Shown: positions 17,284 through 26,464, numbered from the stretch's first letter. The stretch: 33,620 nucleotides of DNA from Lachnospiraceae bacterium (GCA_016287765.1 JAEEWS010000029.1:1-33620); one strand, 5' to 3'. Notes: generated from the sequence alone by a model not told the origin. Made by a program: numbers and translations.

Positions 17284-20235
17284 TTATCTCCCGAGGATCT
17301 CTCTTACTCTTTCAACCGAAGGAATGAAGTAAGGCTTTATCACATTTCCGTCCTCATCAATGTATCCGAATTCTTCAAGTTTTCTTCTTACTTCCCTGTC
17401 GATGACCTTTGTTGCATCATCAACTCTTGATCTTACAGTGTCACCGTTGACCACTATGTCGTTAAATGCGTTGCTCATCTCTCTCTCAAGCATATAGCTT
17501 CCGAGGAATCTCGGAGCTTCAAGTATCTCAGCCGCCTGATGGAGGATGATATTTTTATCCGATGTCGGATAGGGAAGAAGTCCAAACGCTTCCAAGTTTG
17601 CTGTGGGCCAGATGTATTCGTCTCCGTACATGATCTGGATCATCTGTCCGAATTCGGCCTGTATCTCCGTGGAGGACCACCAGTCCATAAAAGTCCACGC
17701 ATCCTGCTCTCTTCTTTCATTCGAAGTGAACATTACGGTAGACTCGGCTCCCCCCGACATGAATCTGTTTATCCTGTCCGACGTCGGGTCATACACTCCC
17801 GGGATCGGTGCTATCGACCATGAATTTGCGATCTCAGGCGCCGCATTCAGGATCAGGTTGTACGAGTTGAAATCCGCAATTCCCAGCGCCAGATCTCCGT
17901 TCCTGAAATGCTGGTAAAAATTCGGAACATCAACAGGAAAATCGTACAGTGTAAAGAGTTCCGTAAGTTCAGTAAAACCGTAGACAGTTTTTTCACTGTC
18001 AAGCATGATATCCAGAGCAGTCTCTCCGTACAGTACTCCGCCGTTCTGGTAAACAATGGGCGTAGTCGCATGGAAATTTCTCATGCCGGACATGGAAGCA
18101 GAAGGATAAAAAACATTTAAGCCTCTCATCTGAAGGTCCGGAAGCATGGCGATCAGGTCATCGATGGTGTCGGGTGCCGTGAGCCCCAGCTTATCCAGGA
18201 TATCGCTCCTGTAAAACAGAACATAAAAGTTCATGGTTTCCGGAAGTGAATAGAGCCCGTTTCCCACCACAGAGGGAACAAGGATACCGTCACTGTATCT
18301 TCCGAAAACTTCTTTATAATTGTCAAACTTGGTGAGATCGACCAATGCACCTCTGATGGCCATTTCAAAGGGTATGGAATAGTTTATTCCCGTAGCCACA
18401 TCGGGAGTGTCCCCCGATGCATTGGAAAGGATCAGTTTCTGTGCATCCGTCATCAGTGAAAGATCTACCTTTATCCCCGTGGAGGGTGTAAACCTGTCAT
18501 CTATCATCTTTTGCATGATCTCAACATACTGTCTCGGTCTGTTCACCCAGACCTGGATGTGATCCGGATCCGTATTTCCCGCAGAATAGGCCTGACCGAA
18601 GAATGAATTGAAAAACCTTCCGATGTTTAATGCTGCTGATCTGAAAACATTTGCCTTCTTCGGAAGCTTTGCCCCGTCCTGATAGAAGTAGATCCTGTCG
18701 ATGGCAAGATCGTTATTGTTTATCAGATCAACGAAATTCGCCAGTTGGGTATTGATGGAGTTGGATCCGCTTGAAAGCTCATCTGCTCTGTAAACCAGTT
18801 CATTGGGCTCTTCCACAAGAGTCTTCAGTTGCTTTGCTGCGATCAGAAGATAGGAAAACGCCGCAACTTTTTCCGGATCATCTGTTTCTACGTATATGCA
18901 CGCTTTTTCCGTGACTGCATAGAGTCTGTCTACCCAGTCCTGCATCTTTTCTTCAATCCCGGGGATGTATCTGGTTATCTTAAGGTCTCTGTACTTGTCC
19001 TTGTTTGTACCCGCAACCTTCTTTACTTCCAGAGACAGATCGCTGATCTCACTGATCAGCCTGTCCACTTCCTCCAGGGCGTATCTTACGGGATCCGCGC
19101 TGAGTGTAACGGAGAAAGTGTGTGTACCTTCATCAAGAAAGACAGTCATGGGATTCCCGTCAGTGTCCTTAAGAGCAGCAGTTTTGTACTTAGCCGTATA
19201 TGCCATGGGGTAATTAACAAATCCGGAATTCGGTATCTCTCCATCCACCCTGTAATTAACAAATACGGGAAAACCGTTCTTTTCAGACTGTCTGTAATTA
19301 AGTGCTATGTTGTAGTAGCCCGCCTTTTGTACATCCAGTTTGTAGGTTATGGTCTGTCCCGCCTCGTTAAAGCTTGCATCATCCACGGTGTTAAGCTTTG
19401 TTTCCTTAACATAGGTCGGTGACAGTGCGGTGTCCCATTCTCCCATGGCATGGATGGATGAATCGTTTCTTAAATAGAAGTCTTCTCCTTCGATGGTCAG
19501 AAGCTCTTTTCCCACGGCTTTTTCGAAAGACTCATAGGCCTTTGCGGAAAAAGGAGCATAAAGTGTGATGTTTCCAAGAAGAAAATGGCCTTCATTCACC
19601 CTGATCTCAAATGTATGCTCACCCTTTGACAATTCGGTCTTTAAAGGCTCGCTGTACCTGTATCCGCTGTCGGAAAGCTTTTTGTGTTCCCATCTTTTCA
19701 TCTTTTCGGGCATTACAACGATCTCGTTTCCGTAGCGATCGATGCTCTTTTCGTCTCTTGAGCTCCAGGTGGTCTCAAATTTCAGGCTTCTCATTTCGTA
19801 GAAAGGGAATTCACCGTCTACGGTCAGCGCAAACTCGATGGGCAGGATCGATGCGTCATGGGAAAAGTAATCAAAACCGATGAAGTAGAGGCCGTTCTCC
19901 GGTACATTCACCTTTACGGTGAAGGAATCTCCCGCCCCCACGCTGATGGCATCGGTCTTGTAGCCAAAGCTGTCATCCGCGATCCTGACCTGCCCTTTTG
20001 CATCGGAAAACCCGGCCACCCGTATCTCGATGTCTTCTCCCTCGTAGTCGTGAAATCTGTATGCGCTGCTGACATTTGTATAATTATGGATCAATCTCTC
20101 GCCGGAAAGCGTGCCTGCATAGGTTGAGGCTGTCCCGGTCCTGTCATCCGCCGAAGCAGATGCGGGCGGAATAAACGAAAACAGCACTGCTGTTGCCGCA
20201 ACAACCGCTATTGATCTTTTAACCGAACCTTTCAT
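17284..20235 (-). CDS. Large substrate-binding protein with two N-terminal carbohydrate-binding-like domains
   Basis: First gene of the operon, 983 residues, about twice the size of a normal CUT1 binding protein. A signal peptide (1-29, ending ASASA) has no lipobox Cys, so the protein may be released or held by other means. Two beta-sandwich domains follow (about 40-228 and 245-380; [20 protein letters not shown] and [20 protein letters not shown] are CBM6/CBM35-like strands), then a helical linker (about 385-545) and the binding-protein fold (about 558-960; [48 protein letters not shown]). The two extra domains probably hold the polymer or long oligosaccharide near the transporter. The ribosome site is GGAGG 10 bases before the ATG. 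Confidence 0.82.
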   Translation of the reverse strand: MKGSVKRSIAVVAATAVLFSFIPPASASADDRTGTASTYAGTLSGERLIHNYTNVSSAYRFHDYEGEDIEIRVAGFSDAKGQVRIADDSFGYKTDAISVGAGDSFTVKVNVPENGLYFIGFDYFSHDASILPIEFALTVDGEFPFYEMRSLKFETTWSSRDEKSIDRYGNEIVVMPEKMKRWEHKKLSDSGYRYSEPLKTELSKGEHTFEIRVNEGHFLLGNITLYAPFSAKAYESFEKAVGKELLTIEGEDFYLRNDSSIHAMGEWDTALSPTYVKETKLNTVDDASFNEAGQTITYKLDVQKAGYYNIALNYRQSEKNGFPVFVNYRVDGEIPNSGFVNYPMAYTAKYKTAALKDTDGNPMTVFLDEGTHTFSVTLSADPVRYALEEVDRLISEISDLSLEVKKVAGTNKDKYRDLKITRYIPGIEEKMQDWVDRLYAVTEKACIYVETDDPEKVAAFSYLLIAAKQLKTLVEEPNELVYRADELSSGSNSINTQLANFVDLINNNDLAIDRIYFYQDGAKLPKKANVFRSAALNIGRFFNSFFGQAYSAGNTDPDHIQVWVNRPRQYVEIMQKMIDDRFTPSTGIKVDLSLMTDAQKLILSNASGDTPDVATGINYSIPFEMAIRGALVDLTKFDNYKEVFGRYSDGILVPSVVGNGLYSLPETMNFYVLFYRSDILDKLGLTAPDTIDDLIAMLPDLQMRGLNVFYPSASMSGMRNFHATTPIVYQNGGVLYGETALDIMLDSEKTVYGFTELTELFTLYDFPVDVPNFYQHFRNGDLALGIADFNSYNLILNAAPEIANSWSIAPIPGVYDPTSDRINRFMSGGAESTVMFTSNERREQDAWTFMDWWSSTEIQAEFGQMIQIMYGDEYIWPTANLEAFGLLPYPTSDKNIILHQAAEILEAPRFLGSYMLEREMSNAFNDIVVNGDTVRSRVDDATKVIDREVRRKLEEFGYIDEDGNVIKPYFIPSVERVREILGR

Positions 20236-20280
20236 GACCTTCCAACCTCCGATACAATCAGCCTTCTGCGATTTTTGTTT

Positions 20281-20389
20281 AAGTGATCACTAAAATGCAA
20301 CCGTTTGCCTATTTAAAAATCATGTTTCATTTTAGTCTAAACTAAATTATTTTAATTTTGTAGTATCTTGCAAAACTAAAATACTACAA
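20281..20389. promoter_or_regulatory. Array of ACTAAAAT boxes and dyads
   Basis: The octamer ACTAAAAT occurs at 20289-20296 and 20375-20382, inverted at 20329-20336, and with one change at 20341-20348. The last two form the dyad TTTAGT-ctaa-ACTAAA. A 9-bp inverted repeat TTGTAGTAT / ATACTACAA (20358-20366, 20381-20389) encloses one copy, and the palindrome AGTGATCACT lies at 20282-20291. This density suggests binding sites for a dedicated regulator, perhaps the ArsR-type protein at the operon's end. Confidence 0.45.
20296..20309. promoter_or_regulatory. LacI/GalR-type (cre-like) operator
   Basis: TGCAACCGTTTGCC matches the LacI/GalR and CcpA cre pattern TGNAANCGNTTNCA at every fixed position but the last. 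It lies 61-74 bases upstream of the operon's first ATG. This suggests catabolite control by CcpA or a local LacI-family repressor; no such regulator is encoded in the window. Confidence 0.55.
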
Positions 20390-20499
20390 TATTTTTTAAA
20401 ACGCAATAGCAAGTTTCATAATTTCTAATCTTTTTTCGTTAAAAAATTGTTTAAGTTGCACAAATACTTTAAAATATTTTTTGTTTTTTATTTTGACGC

Positions 20500-20541
20500 A
20501 AAAAAAGTAAGGCATCCTGTCCACAAACAGGATGCCTTTAC
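20500..20541 (-). terminator. Rho-independent terminator of uppP
   Basis: A stem GGCATCCTGT / ACAGGATGCC, extended by GTAA/TTAC-type pairs (20507-20520 with 20527-20541), is followed on the minus strand by seven T. It lies 14 bases after the uppP stop and separates uppP from the glycan operon. Confidence 0.9.
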
Positions 20542-20554
20542 TATTCCGTCATAT

Positions 20555-21403
20555 TTACAAAAGTGCCGCCGAAAGAAGAACTATGATACCCAAACCGATC
20601 CTGTACCATCCGAAGGGCTTGAAATCATGCTTCTTAATGTATCCGATGAAGAACCTGAGCACTACAACAGACACGGCAAAAGCAACGAAAAATCCTACGA
20701 GCAACGCACAAAGCTCTGTGGAACCGAATCCAAAGCCAAACTTTAAAAGCTTTAAAAGACTTGCTCCAAGCATTACGGGAACAGCAAGGTAAAATGTGAA
20801 CTCCGCTGCCGCCTGCCTGGAAACACCGATCAGAAGGGCACCGATAATGGTAGCTCCGGATCTTGAAGTCCCGGGAAAAGCCGCTGCCAGGATCTGAAAA
20901 ATGCCTATCTCAAGTGCCATCATAAAGGTGATCTCGGAAACTACAGCCGCCCTTACATTTCCCTTGGAAACAATGAATTTTTCAACCAGGATAAAGATGA
21001 TACCGAAAACTATCAGGGCAACAGCTACAGATACTTCATTATAGAAGTATTTGTTAAAGAAATCATCGAACAGTATGCCTATGACCGCCGCAGGAACACA
21101 CGCCACAAGGATCTTTCCCCATAGTAAAAAGATGTCCTTTTTAACAATGCTTCCCCCGTCATTCTGTTTCCTTTCATTTTTACTTAAAGCAAAGGGAAAT
21201 AACTTCTTCCAGTAAATAAACACAACTGCCAGAACGGCTCCCAGCTGAATGACCACGTCAAACATATCAAAAAAGCCCGGTGACGTGTTTTCAAAAGGGA
21301 TCAGTTTTTCGAGCAGGATCAAATGTCCCGTGCTGCTCACGGGCAGCCACTCGGTGATACCCTCCAGGATACCGTACAAAACAGCCTTTAAAACATCAAG
21401 CAT
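20555..21403 (-). CDS. uppP: Undecaprenyl-diphosphatase
   Basis: UppP (BacA) dephosphorylates undecaprenyl diphosphate at the outer face of the membrane, recycling the lipid carrier for peptidoglycan and wall polymers, and confers bacitracin tolerance. The hallmark motifs are present: EGITEWLPVSSTGH (residues 14-27, with E14/E18 and H27) and PGTSRSGAT (177-185, R181 catalytic). Length 282 and about eight spans fit the family. AAGGAG lies 9 bases before the ATG. It follows the DUF1846 gene by 35 bases without a terminator and is probably co-transcribed with it. Confidence 0.95.
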   Translation of the reverse strand: MLDVLKAVLYGILEGITEWLPVSSTGHLILLEKLIPFENTSPGFFDMFDVVIQLGAVLAVVFIYWKKLFPFALSKNERKQNDGGSIVKKDIFLLWGKILVACVPAAVIGILFDDFFNKYFYNEVSVAVALIVFGIIFILVEKFIVSKGNVRAAVVSEITFMMALEIGIFQILAAAFPGTSRSGATIIGALLIGVSRQAAAEFTFYLAVPVMLGASLLKLLKFGFGFGSTELCALLVGFFVAFAVSVVVLRFFIGYIKKHDFKPFGWYRIGLGIIVLLSAALL

Positions 21404-21438
21404 TATATATCACTCCTTGTCCTACAGGTATTAAAGCA

Positions 21439-22923
21439 TCAATGATGAAAAAGCTTCTGTGTCTGATACTTGGGTTCACAGGTCAGGTTGACTCCAAGCT
21501 TTCTGAAGACATTCTTATCGACTTCCGAAAGCATAACGCTGGAATGAACCTCGCAGCCACGAAGCTGGGGCAAAACATCGAGAGCCTTGGCTGCCTTGGG
21601 ATCCGTAACCGCACAGATGGAAAGAGCGATGAGAAGCTCGTCCGTATGGAGTCTGGGATTATGATTACCGAGAACTCCTGTCTTAAGCTTCTGAACAGGC
21701 TCGATTATGGTGTGGGAAATGAGTTCCACTTCATCCGGAATGCCTGCCAGATGTTTTACGCAGTTAAGAAGAAGCGCAGAGGATGCTCCCAGGAGGGAGC
21801 TGGTCTTTCCGGTGATCACGGTTCCGTCCTGAAGCTCCGCAGCAGCGGCGGGAGCACCTGTAAGCTCTGCTTTAAGATTTGCCGCTCCTACAACCTTTCT
21901 TGCGGAAACGCTGATGCCGGACTGTTCCATGATAAGTTCTATCTTAAGCACTTCAGCGTCAGAACCGTTTCCCGCTCTCCTGTTGCAGAGTGCCGCATAA
22001 TAACGTCTTATGATCTCTTCCCTGGAAGCACTTGTGCAGACTCCGTCATCCACAATGCAGTTGCCCGCCATGTTAACGCCCATATCCGTAGGAGACTTGT
22101 AAGGGGATTCTCCAAGAATGGATTTAAACATTGCATTAAGCACAGGGAAAACTTCCACGTCACGATTGTAGTTTACGGTGGTCTTTCCATAGGCTTCAAG
22201 ATGATAAGGGTCGATCATGTTAACATCGTTGAGATCGGCCGTTGCCGCTTCATATGCCATGTTTACAGGGTGCTTTAAAGGAAGGTTCCAGATGGGGAAG
22301 GTCTCGAATTTAGCGTATCCTGATTTGATCCCTCTCTTGTTGTCATGATAAAGCTGTGAAAGACAGGTGGCCATCTTACCGCTTCCGGGACCGGGAGCCG
22401 TAACCACCACAAGACGATGAGTCGTTTCGATATAATCGTTTCTGCCGAAACCGTCGTCACTGACTATCAAAGAAATGTTAGCGGGATAACCGGGAATCTT
22501 GTAATGGTGATAAACCTTGATGCCCAGGCTTTCCAGTTTTTTTGCGTAAGCCACAGCAGCGGGCTGCTCTGCGTACTGTGTCATTACCACTCCGCCCACG
22601 AAAAGGCCGTAGCCCCTGAAAGCGTCAATAAGTCTTAAAACATCCATATCATAAGTGATGCCGAGATCGCCTCTGACCTTGTTCTTTTCAATGTCACCGG
22701 CGTTGATGGCGATGATGATCTCAGCATCTTCCTTTAATTTTACCAGCATGTTGATCTTACTGTCGGGCTTGAACCCCGGGAGTACCCTTGATGCGTGAAA
22801 GTCGTCAAATAACTTTCCGCCGAACTCCAGATAAAGTTTTCCGCCGAAACTGTTAATTCTTTCCTGAATATGCTCCGACTGCATCTTAAGATACTTGTCG
22901 TTGTCAAATCCTATACCGATCAT
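21439..22923 (-). CDS. DUF1846 family protein
   Basis: A cytoplasmic protein of 494 residues of the DUF1846 family, conserved in Firmicutes and Bacteroidetes. To my knowledge no established activity exists; structures of relatives suggest a nucleotide- or phosphate-binding fold. A Gly-rich loop APGPGSGKM resembles a P-loop, and EFGGKLFDDFHASRVLPGF near the N-terminus is characteristic. The ATG at 22923 is preferred over an in-frame TTG at 22941, because GAAAGGGAG, which overlaps that TTG, is the ribosome site. It has its own promoter, transcribed divergently from thrH. Confidence 0.88.
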   Translation of the reverse strand: MIGIGFDNDKYLKMQSEHIQERINSFGGKLYLEFGGKLFDDFHASRVLPGFKPDSKINMLVKLKEDAEIIIAINAGDIEKNKVRGDLGITYDMDVLRLIDAFRGYGLFVGGVVMTQYAEQPAAVAYAKKLESLGIKVYHHYKIPGYPANISLIVSDDGFGRNDYIETTHRLVVVTAPGPGSGKMATCLSQLYHDNKRGIKSGYAKFETFPIWNLPLKHPVNMAYEAATADLNDVNMIDPYHLEAYGKTTVNYNRDVEVFPVLNAMFKSILGESPYKSPTDMGVNMAGNCIVDDGVCTSASREEIIRRYYAALCNRRAGNGSDAEVLKIELIMEQSGISVSARKVVGAANLKAELTGAPAAAAELQDGTVITGKTSSLLGASSALLLNCVKHLAGIPDEVELISHTIIEPVQKLKTGVLGNHNPRLHTDELLIALSICAVTDPKAAKALDVLPQLRGCEVHSSVMLSEVDKNVFRKLGVNLTCEPKYQTQKLFHH

Positions 22924-22976
22924 ATGTTTGCTCCCTTTCAATATCGATTAAGAGATCTCGATTTTTTTACTGTGTA

Positions 22977-23005
22977 ATCATACTATTTTTTCCGGAACGA
23001 CACAA
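22977..23005 (-). promoter_or_regulatory. Promoter for the DUF1846 gene
   Basis: On the minus strand a -35 TTGTGT (23000-23005), a 17-base spacer and a -10 TATGAT (22977-22982, five of six matches). The leader of about 45 bases contains GAGATCTC but no clear regulatory structure. Confidence 0.65.
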
Positions 23006-23025
23006 CATAAAAATAAAAAGTTTGA

Positions 23026-23054
23026 TTGCAAAAAAAATAACGATGATATACAAT
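23026..23054 (+). promoter_or_regulatory. Promoter for thrH
   Basis: A -35 TTGCAA (23026-23031), a 17-base spacer and a -10 TACAAT (23049-23054). The start would be near 23061, about 25 bases before the ATG. It is back to back with the DUF1846 promoter. Confidence 0.65.
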
Positions 23055-23085
23055 GTGTGAAATACATTTCATCGGAGGTTATGAT

Positions 23086-23694
23086 ATGAGCGACATGAAC
23101 ATCGTTTGCCTTGACATGGAGGGCGTTCTTGTACCGGAGATCTGGATCGCATTTGCCGAAGCATCCGGAATTCCCGAACTGAAGAGGACTACAAGGGACG
23201 AACCTGATTACAATAAGTTAATGAACTGGCGTTTAGGCATATTAAAAGAGCACGGTCTCGGTTTAAAAGAGATCCAGGATGTCATTTCAACCATCGATCC
23301 CATGCCCGGAGCAAAGGAGTTCCTGGATGAACTCAGAAGTCTCACTCAGGTCATCATCTTAAGTGACACTTTCACACAGTTTGCCGCTCCTCTCATGAAG
23401 AAGCTGGGAATGCCCACTATCTTCTGCAACACCCTTGAAGTTGCCGACAGCGGAGAGATCACAGGCTTCCGTATGAGAATTGCACAGTCGAAGCTGGCAA
23501 CAGTTAAGGCTTTACAGTCCATCGGCTTTGAAACCATCGCATCCGGTGACAGCTACAACGATCTGGGTATGATACGCGCAAGCAAGGCAGGTTTTCTTTT
23601 TAAGAGTACCGACAAGATCAAGGCAGACAATCCCGATCTTCCCGCTTTTGAAGAATACGACGAGCTCCTTGCCGCCATCAAAAAAGCACTCTGA
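23086..23694 (+). CDS. thrH: Bifunctional phosphoserine phosphatase / homoserine phosphotransferase
   Basis: HAD-superfamily enzyme that releases phosphate from phosphoserine and can pass it to homoserine, linking serine and threonine synthesis. ThrH differs from SerB by the motif CLDMEGVLVPE (residues 8-18, D10 and E12), where other HAD enzymes have DxD. LSDTFTQF and GDSYNDLGM complete the active site. The length of 202 residues is typical (the Pseudomonas ThrH is about 205). The ATG at 23086 follows CGGAGG by seven to eight bases; an in-frame ATG upstream at 23053 lies on the -10 box and is rejected. Confidence 0.88.
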   Translation: MSDMNIVCLDMEGVLVPEIWIAFAEASGIPELKRTTRDEPDYNKLMNWRLGILKEHGLGLKEIQDVISTIDPMPGAKEFLDELRSLTQVIILSDTFTQFAAPLMKKLGMPTIFCNTLEVADSGEITGFRMRIAQSKLATVKALQSIGFETIASGDSYNDLGMIRASKAGFLFKSTDKIKADNPDLPAFEEYDELLAAIKKAL

Positions 23695-23700
23695 TCAGCA

Positions 23701-23741
23701 GAAAAAATGCCCTGAAGCAAATGCTTCGGGGTTTATTTTAT
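23701..23741. terminator. Bidirectional terminator between thrH and the GH127/146 gene
   Basis: A stem of about nine pairs (23710-23718 with 23723-23731, loop AAAT, including a G-U pair) is flanked by a T-rich run on the plus strand (23732-23740). Six A before it become six T on the minus strand. It serves both convergent genes. Confidence 0.8.
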
Positions 23742-25609
23742 ACCAGCTTACGGTATATTCCGTATCTTGTATTGTACTTTTTATAATGAGGTGTGAAGAC
23801 CAGATCGCATCCTTCTATCATGAATTCCATGTCTCCCGTCTCTATCATGTGTTCCCTGATGTCCCTAAGAAATTCATCCCGTGAAACACCCTGAGGAAGC
23901 CTGATCTCCTCATTGTCCCGGAGCTTCTTTTCGGGAACCGAAACCTGAACACCTGTAACGGTCTCTGTCATGTCTTTATTTCCAAGATCTGCCGAAAGGA
24001 CCACCGGTCCGTACTTAAATCCCACAACGTTGGGATCGTCGGGCAAAGCGTGAGCCTTTATCTCCATGGGAATGGTAATGTTTATCACACTTCCGCTGAT
24101 CCAGTCTCTCTCTATCTTTGCAAAGCCCTGTTCTTCATCGTATTCGGCCTCGCTTCCGTCAATCGCGATCTCCATCTTTCCCGCCGCCCAGTCAGGGATC
24201 CTGAAGGCAAGGGTGGCATGAACGACTTCTTCGTCACAGAGAAGCTCGATGCTGCTGTTACCGCCCCAAAGTACGGAAGAATCCTGGATCAGAGTGAGTC
24301 CGATGTCAAGGCAGGTGACTTCCGAGCTTAAATACATGTTGGTCCATATGCAATTATCTTTTTTGTAGTAAATACCGTAATTCAGTTTGGAGAAATTCTC
24401 CATGCCCGTTCCCGTACAGCACCAGAAATTTTCGTATCTGCTGCTGAAGACCTTAAAGTAGCCCGATGCCATGGGCTGGAAGTAGGTGGTCATTCCCGTT
24501 ACGGGGTTTTGTGAAGCAAGGATGGAATTTATGTAGCCGTTTTCGTAGAAATCCGCGTACTTCACATCTCCCGTTACCATGAAGAGCATTGAAGCGAGCT
24601 TCATCATGTTGTGCACATTACAGGTCTCGTTGTTCTTGTTCGTTCTTCTCCCGTTCAGGGCACGGTCCGGTCCGAAGTGCTCATTTTCACTGTTTCCGCC
24701 GGTAATGTAGGTGTGATTCTTAACCACCATGTCAAAAAACCTTCCGGCGTAATCGAGGTACGCTCCCGCGTCGATCCTTTCTCCTCCGATCAGATTACCG
24801 TCGCAGACCATATAGCGTCTGAGCGCCCCGATGAATTTCGGAATGGTTGTGTTTGCATGGATCCCGGAAAGTACATCTTTCCCATTTCCCGCTACCTTTT
24901 CGAAAAGCTCTTCCTCGTCAAAAACATGGGCAGCCAGGGCGAACTCGTCCTTACCCGTGATCTCGTACAACTGATAAAGGCAATCGTTCATCCCGCCATA
25001 CTCGGTTCTCAGAGTTCTTTCCCTTGTTTCCTCATCCCAGCCGGTAACACGTCTGTAAACCCACATTCCCAGTGAATCCGCCAGTTCCAGAGCTTCGGAG
25101 TTTCCCATGAACCTGTGGACATCTATAAGTCCCTGAAGTATCTTGTGCATAGTGTACCAGGGCACCCAGGCTTCCCTGAAAATGTCCGTCTTCCCCTGCT
25201 CCACATTATCGAATTGAAGTTCGGGCCTGTTCTGATCCAGGAGAGTTGCGGAAAACAGAAATCCCGGCTTTCCCTTTGAAGCATCACTGCATTTTTTTAA
25301 CTCATCAATGATGTATCCGATCTTCTCATGCAAAGCCGCTTTTTCCTCGGAATCCGTTACGGGATTATCATACATCATGGCACAGGCGCTGAGCCAGTGT
25401 CCGAAAGCATGACCTCCGATAAGAGAATCCTCCCATCCGGGATAGCGCATGGCTCCAAAAGTGTCCAATCCCGCATTTTCCCTGAATCCCGAAAGCCATC
25501 TCTCATTGTCAAAGGAAAGCAGGTACTCCTTTTCCATGGCCTCGGCATTGATCAGCCAGTCATCGGTCACCACCACATCCTTGATCTCAAATGCATCGAT
25601 CCTATTCAT
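23738..25609 (-). CDS. GH127/GH146-type beta-L-arabinofuranosidase
   Basis: Cytoplasmic enzyme expected to remove beta-L-arabinofuranose from plant glycans or arabino-oligosaccharides. It belongs to the former DUF1680 group. The (alpha/alpha)6 barrel carries the zinc-thiolate site known from HypBA1: E328 and C330 in ETCNVHNMMKL, and C397 and C398 in FWCCTGTGMENF, with C397 the expected nucleophile. E310 is the likely acid/base. WVPWYTMHKILQGLIDV and GHWLSACAMMY are family motifs and favour GH146 over GH127. The C-terminal third forms beta-sandwich domains. No signal peptide. GGGAGG precedes the ATG. It is monocistronic, separate from the main locus, but its substrate matches it. The 212-base gap upstream has only a TATATT/TATTAT -10 candidate (near 25666-25675). 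Confidence 0.87.
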   Translation of the reverse strand: MNRIDAFEIKDVVVTDDWLINAEAMEKEYLLSFDNERWLSGFRENAGLDTFGAMRYPGWEDSLIGGHAFGHWLSACAMMYDNPVTDSEEKAALHEKIGYIIDELKKCSDASKGKPGFLFSATLLDQNRPELQFDNVEQGKTDIFREAWVPWYTMHKILQGLIDVHRFMGNSEALELADSLGMWVYRRVTGWDEETRERTLRTEYGGMNDCLYQLYEITGKDEFALAAHVFDEEELFEKVAGNGKDVLSGIHANTTIPKFIGALRRYMVCDGNLIGGERIDAGAYLDYAGRFFDMVVKNHTYITGGNSENEHFGPDRALNGRRTNKNNETCNVHNMMKLASMLFMVTGDVKYADFYENGYINSILASQNPVTGMTTYFQPMASGYFKVFSSRYENFWCCTGTGMENFSKLNYGIYYKKDNCIWTNMYLSSEVTCLDIGLTLIQDSSVLWGGNSSIELLCDEEVVHATLAFRIPDWAAGKMEIAIDGSEAEYDEEQGFAKIERDWISGSVINITIPMEIKAHALPDDPNVVGFKYGPVVLSADLGNKDMTETVTGVQVSVPEKKLRDNEEIRLPQGVSRDEFLRDIREHMIETGDMEFMIEGCDLVFTPHYKKYNTRYGIYRKLV

Positions 25610-25774
25610 AAAGCCTCCCTGAGTCTTCCCCTGAATAAACCCATTTTTCCGCCTCTCATTTTCTTTTTATAATATACCTATTTTCTTTATGAAAGTACAG
25701 TCTTATAAATAAAAAAATAATCCGGCCTTACGTAACCCTCCGTATTAAAATATCATGAACAAAGTCTAAAAGAG

Positions 25775-25803
25775 TGGCAAAAGTGAAAAATATAGGGTAC
25801 AAT
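25775..25803 (+). promoter_or_regulatory. Promoter for the HAD-AlaX operon
   Basis: TGGCAA (25775-25780, weak -35), a 17-base spacer and TACAAT (25798-25803). The leader is about 25 bases. The design resembles the thrH promoter (TTGCAA-17-TACAAT). Confidence 0.5.
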
Positions 25804-25833
25804 TAAATGTAAGAACTGATATTGGAGTTAATT

Positions 25834-26463
25834 ATGACTGATTCATTGATTTTTGATGTTGACGGAACCATCTGGGACACCACTCCTGTGGTGGCAAAAG
25901 CCTGGAATGCCGCGCTTGACGAATGCGGCCTTTCCTATGCCCGCGTAGACGCCGCAAGGCTTAAAGGCCTGTTCGGTCTTCCGATGGATGACATCATAGC
26001 CGACATTTTACCATCCGAGCCCTCAGCCGTCAGAGGCCGTTTCAAAACACTGTGCTACAGAAATGAGCATGAGTACCTGGAAAAAGAACCCGGGGTCCTT
26101 TATCCCGAGATAAAAGATGTTTTCAAGAAGCTTTCCGAAGTTCTTCCGGTCTTCATCATAAGCAACTGTCAGAGCGGATACATCGAACTTCTGCTTAAAA
26201 AGACAGGAATGTCCCCCTACGTTACGGACTTCTCCTGCTACGGAGACAAAGGTCTGTTAAAGGCTGAAAACATCCGTTTGATGGTTCAAAAGCATTCCCT
26301 GAAGCATCCTTATTACGTCGGAGACACACAAATGGATGCCAATGCCTGTAAAGAAGCGGGCGTCCCCATAATATATGCCTCCTATGGCTTTGGCAAAGTG
26401 GAACATCCCGATGCCGTAATTCAGAAACCCGTTGATCTTCTAACATTTATCCAGAGGAACTGA
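25834..26463 (+). CDS. HAD-family hydrolase, phosphoglycolate-phosphatase-like
   Basis: Cytoplasmic phosphatase of 209 residues. HAD motif I is FDVDGTIWDTT with D8 and D10, motif II is IISNCQSG, and motif IV is YVGDTQMDANACKEAG. The helical cap between motifs I and II is of the Gph/PGMB type. The substrate cannot be read from sequence. The ATG at 25834 has TTGGAG upstream; an in-frame TTG at 25822 is part of that site. It ends one base before the AlaX gene, so the two are co-translated. Pairing with a tRNA-editing protein hints at a metabolite- or nucleotide-repair role, but this is inference. Confidence 0.82.
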   Translation: MTDSLIFDVDGTIWDTTPVVAKAWNAALDECGLSYARVDAARLKGLFGLPMDDIIADILPSEPSAVRGRFKTLCYRNEHEYLEKEPGVLYPEIKDVFKKLSEVLPVFIISNCQSGYIELLLKKTGMSPYVTDFSCYGDKGLLKAENIRLMVQKHSLKHPYYVGDTQMDANACKEAGVPIIYASYGFGKVEHPDAVIQKPVDLLTFIQRN

Positions 26464-26464
26464 A

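Larger units (their letters stand above)
20236..20499 (-). promoter_or_regulatory. Promoter and operator region of the glycan locus
   Basis: A 264-base AT-rich region with no gene, lying between the uppP terminator and the first gene of the twelve-gene operon. A possible minus-strand promoter is TTAACG (20437-20442), a 16-base spacer and TATGAA (20415-20420). The match is moderate and other choices exist. Downstream of it, within what would be a ~170-base leader, are several dyads listed separately. These would act as roadblocks if bound by repressors. Confidence 0.5.
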
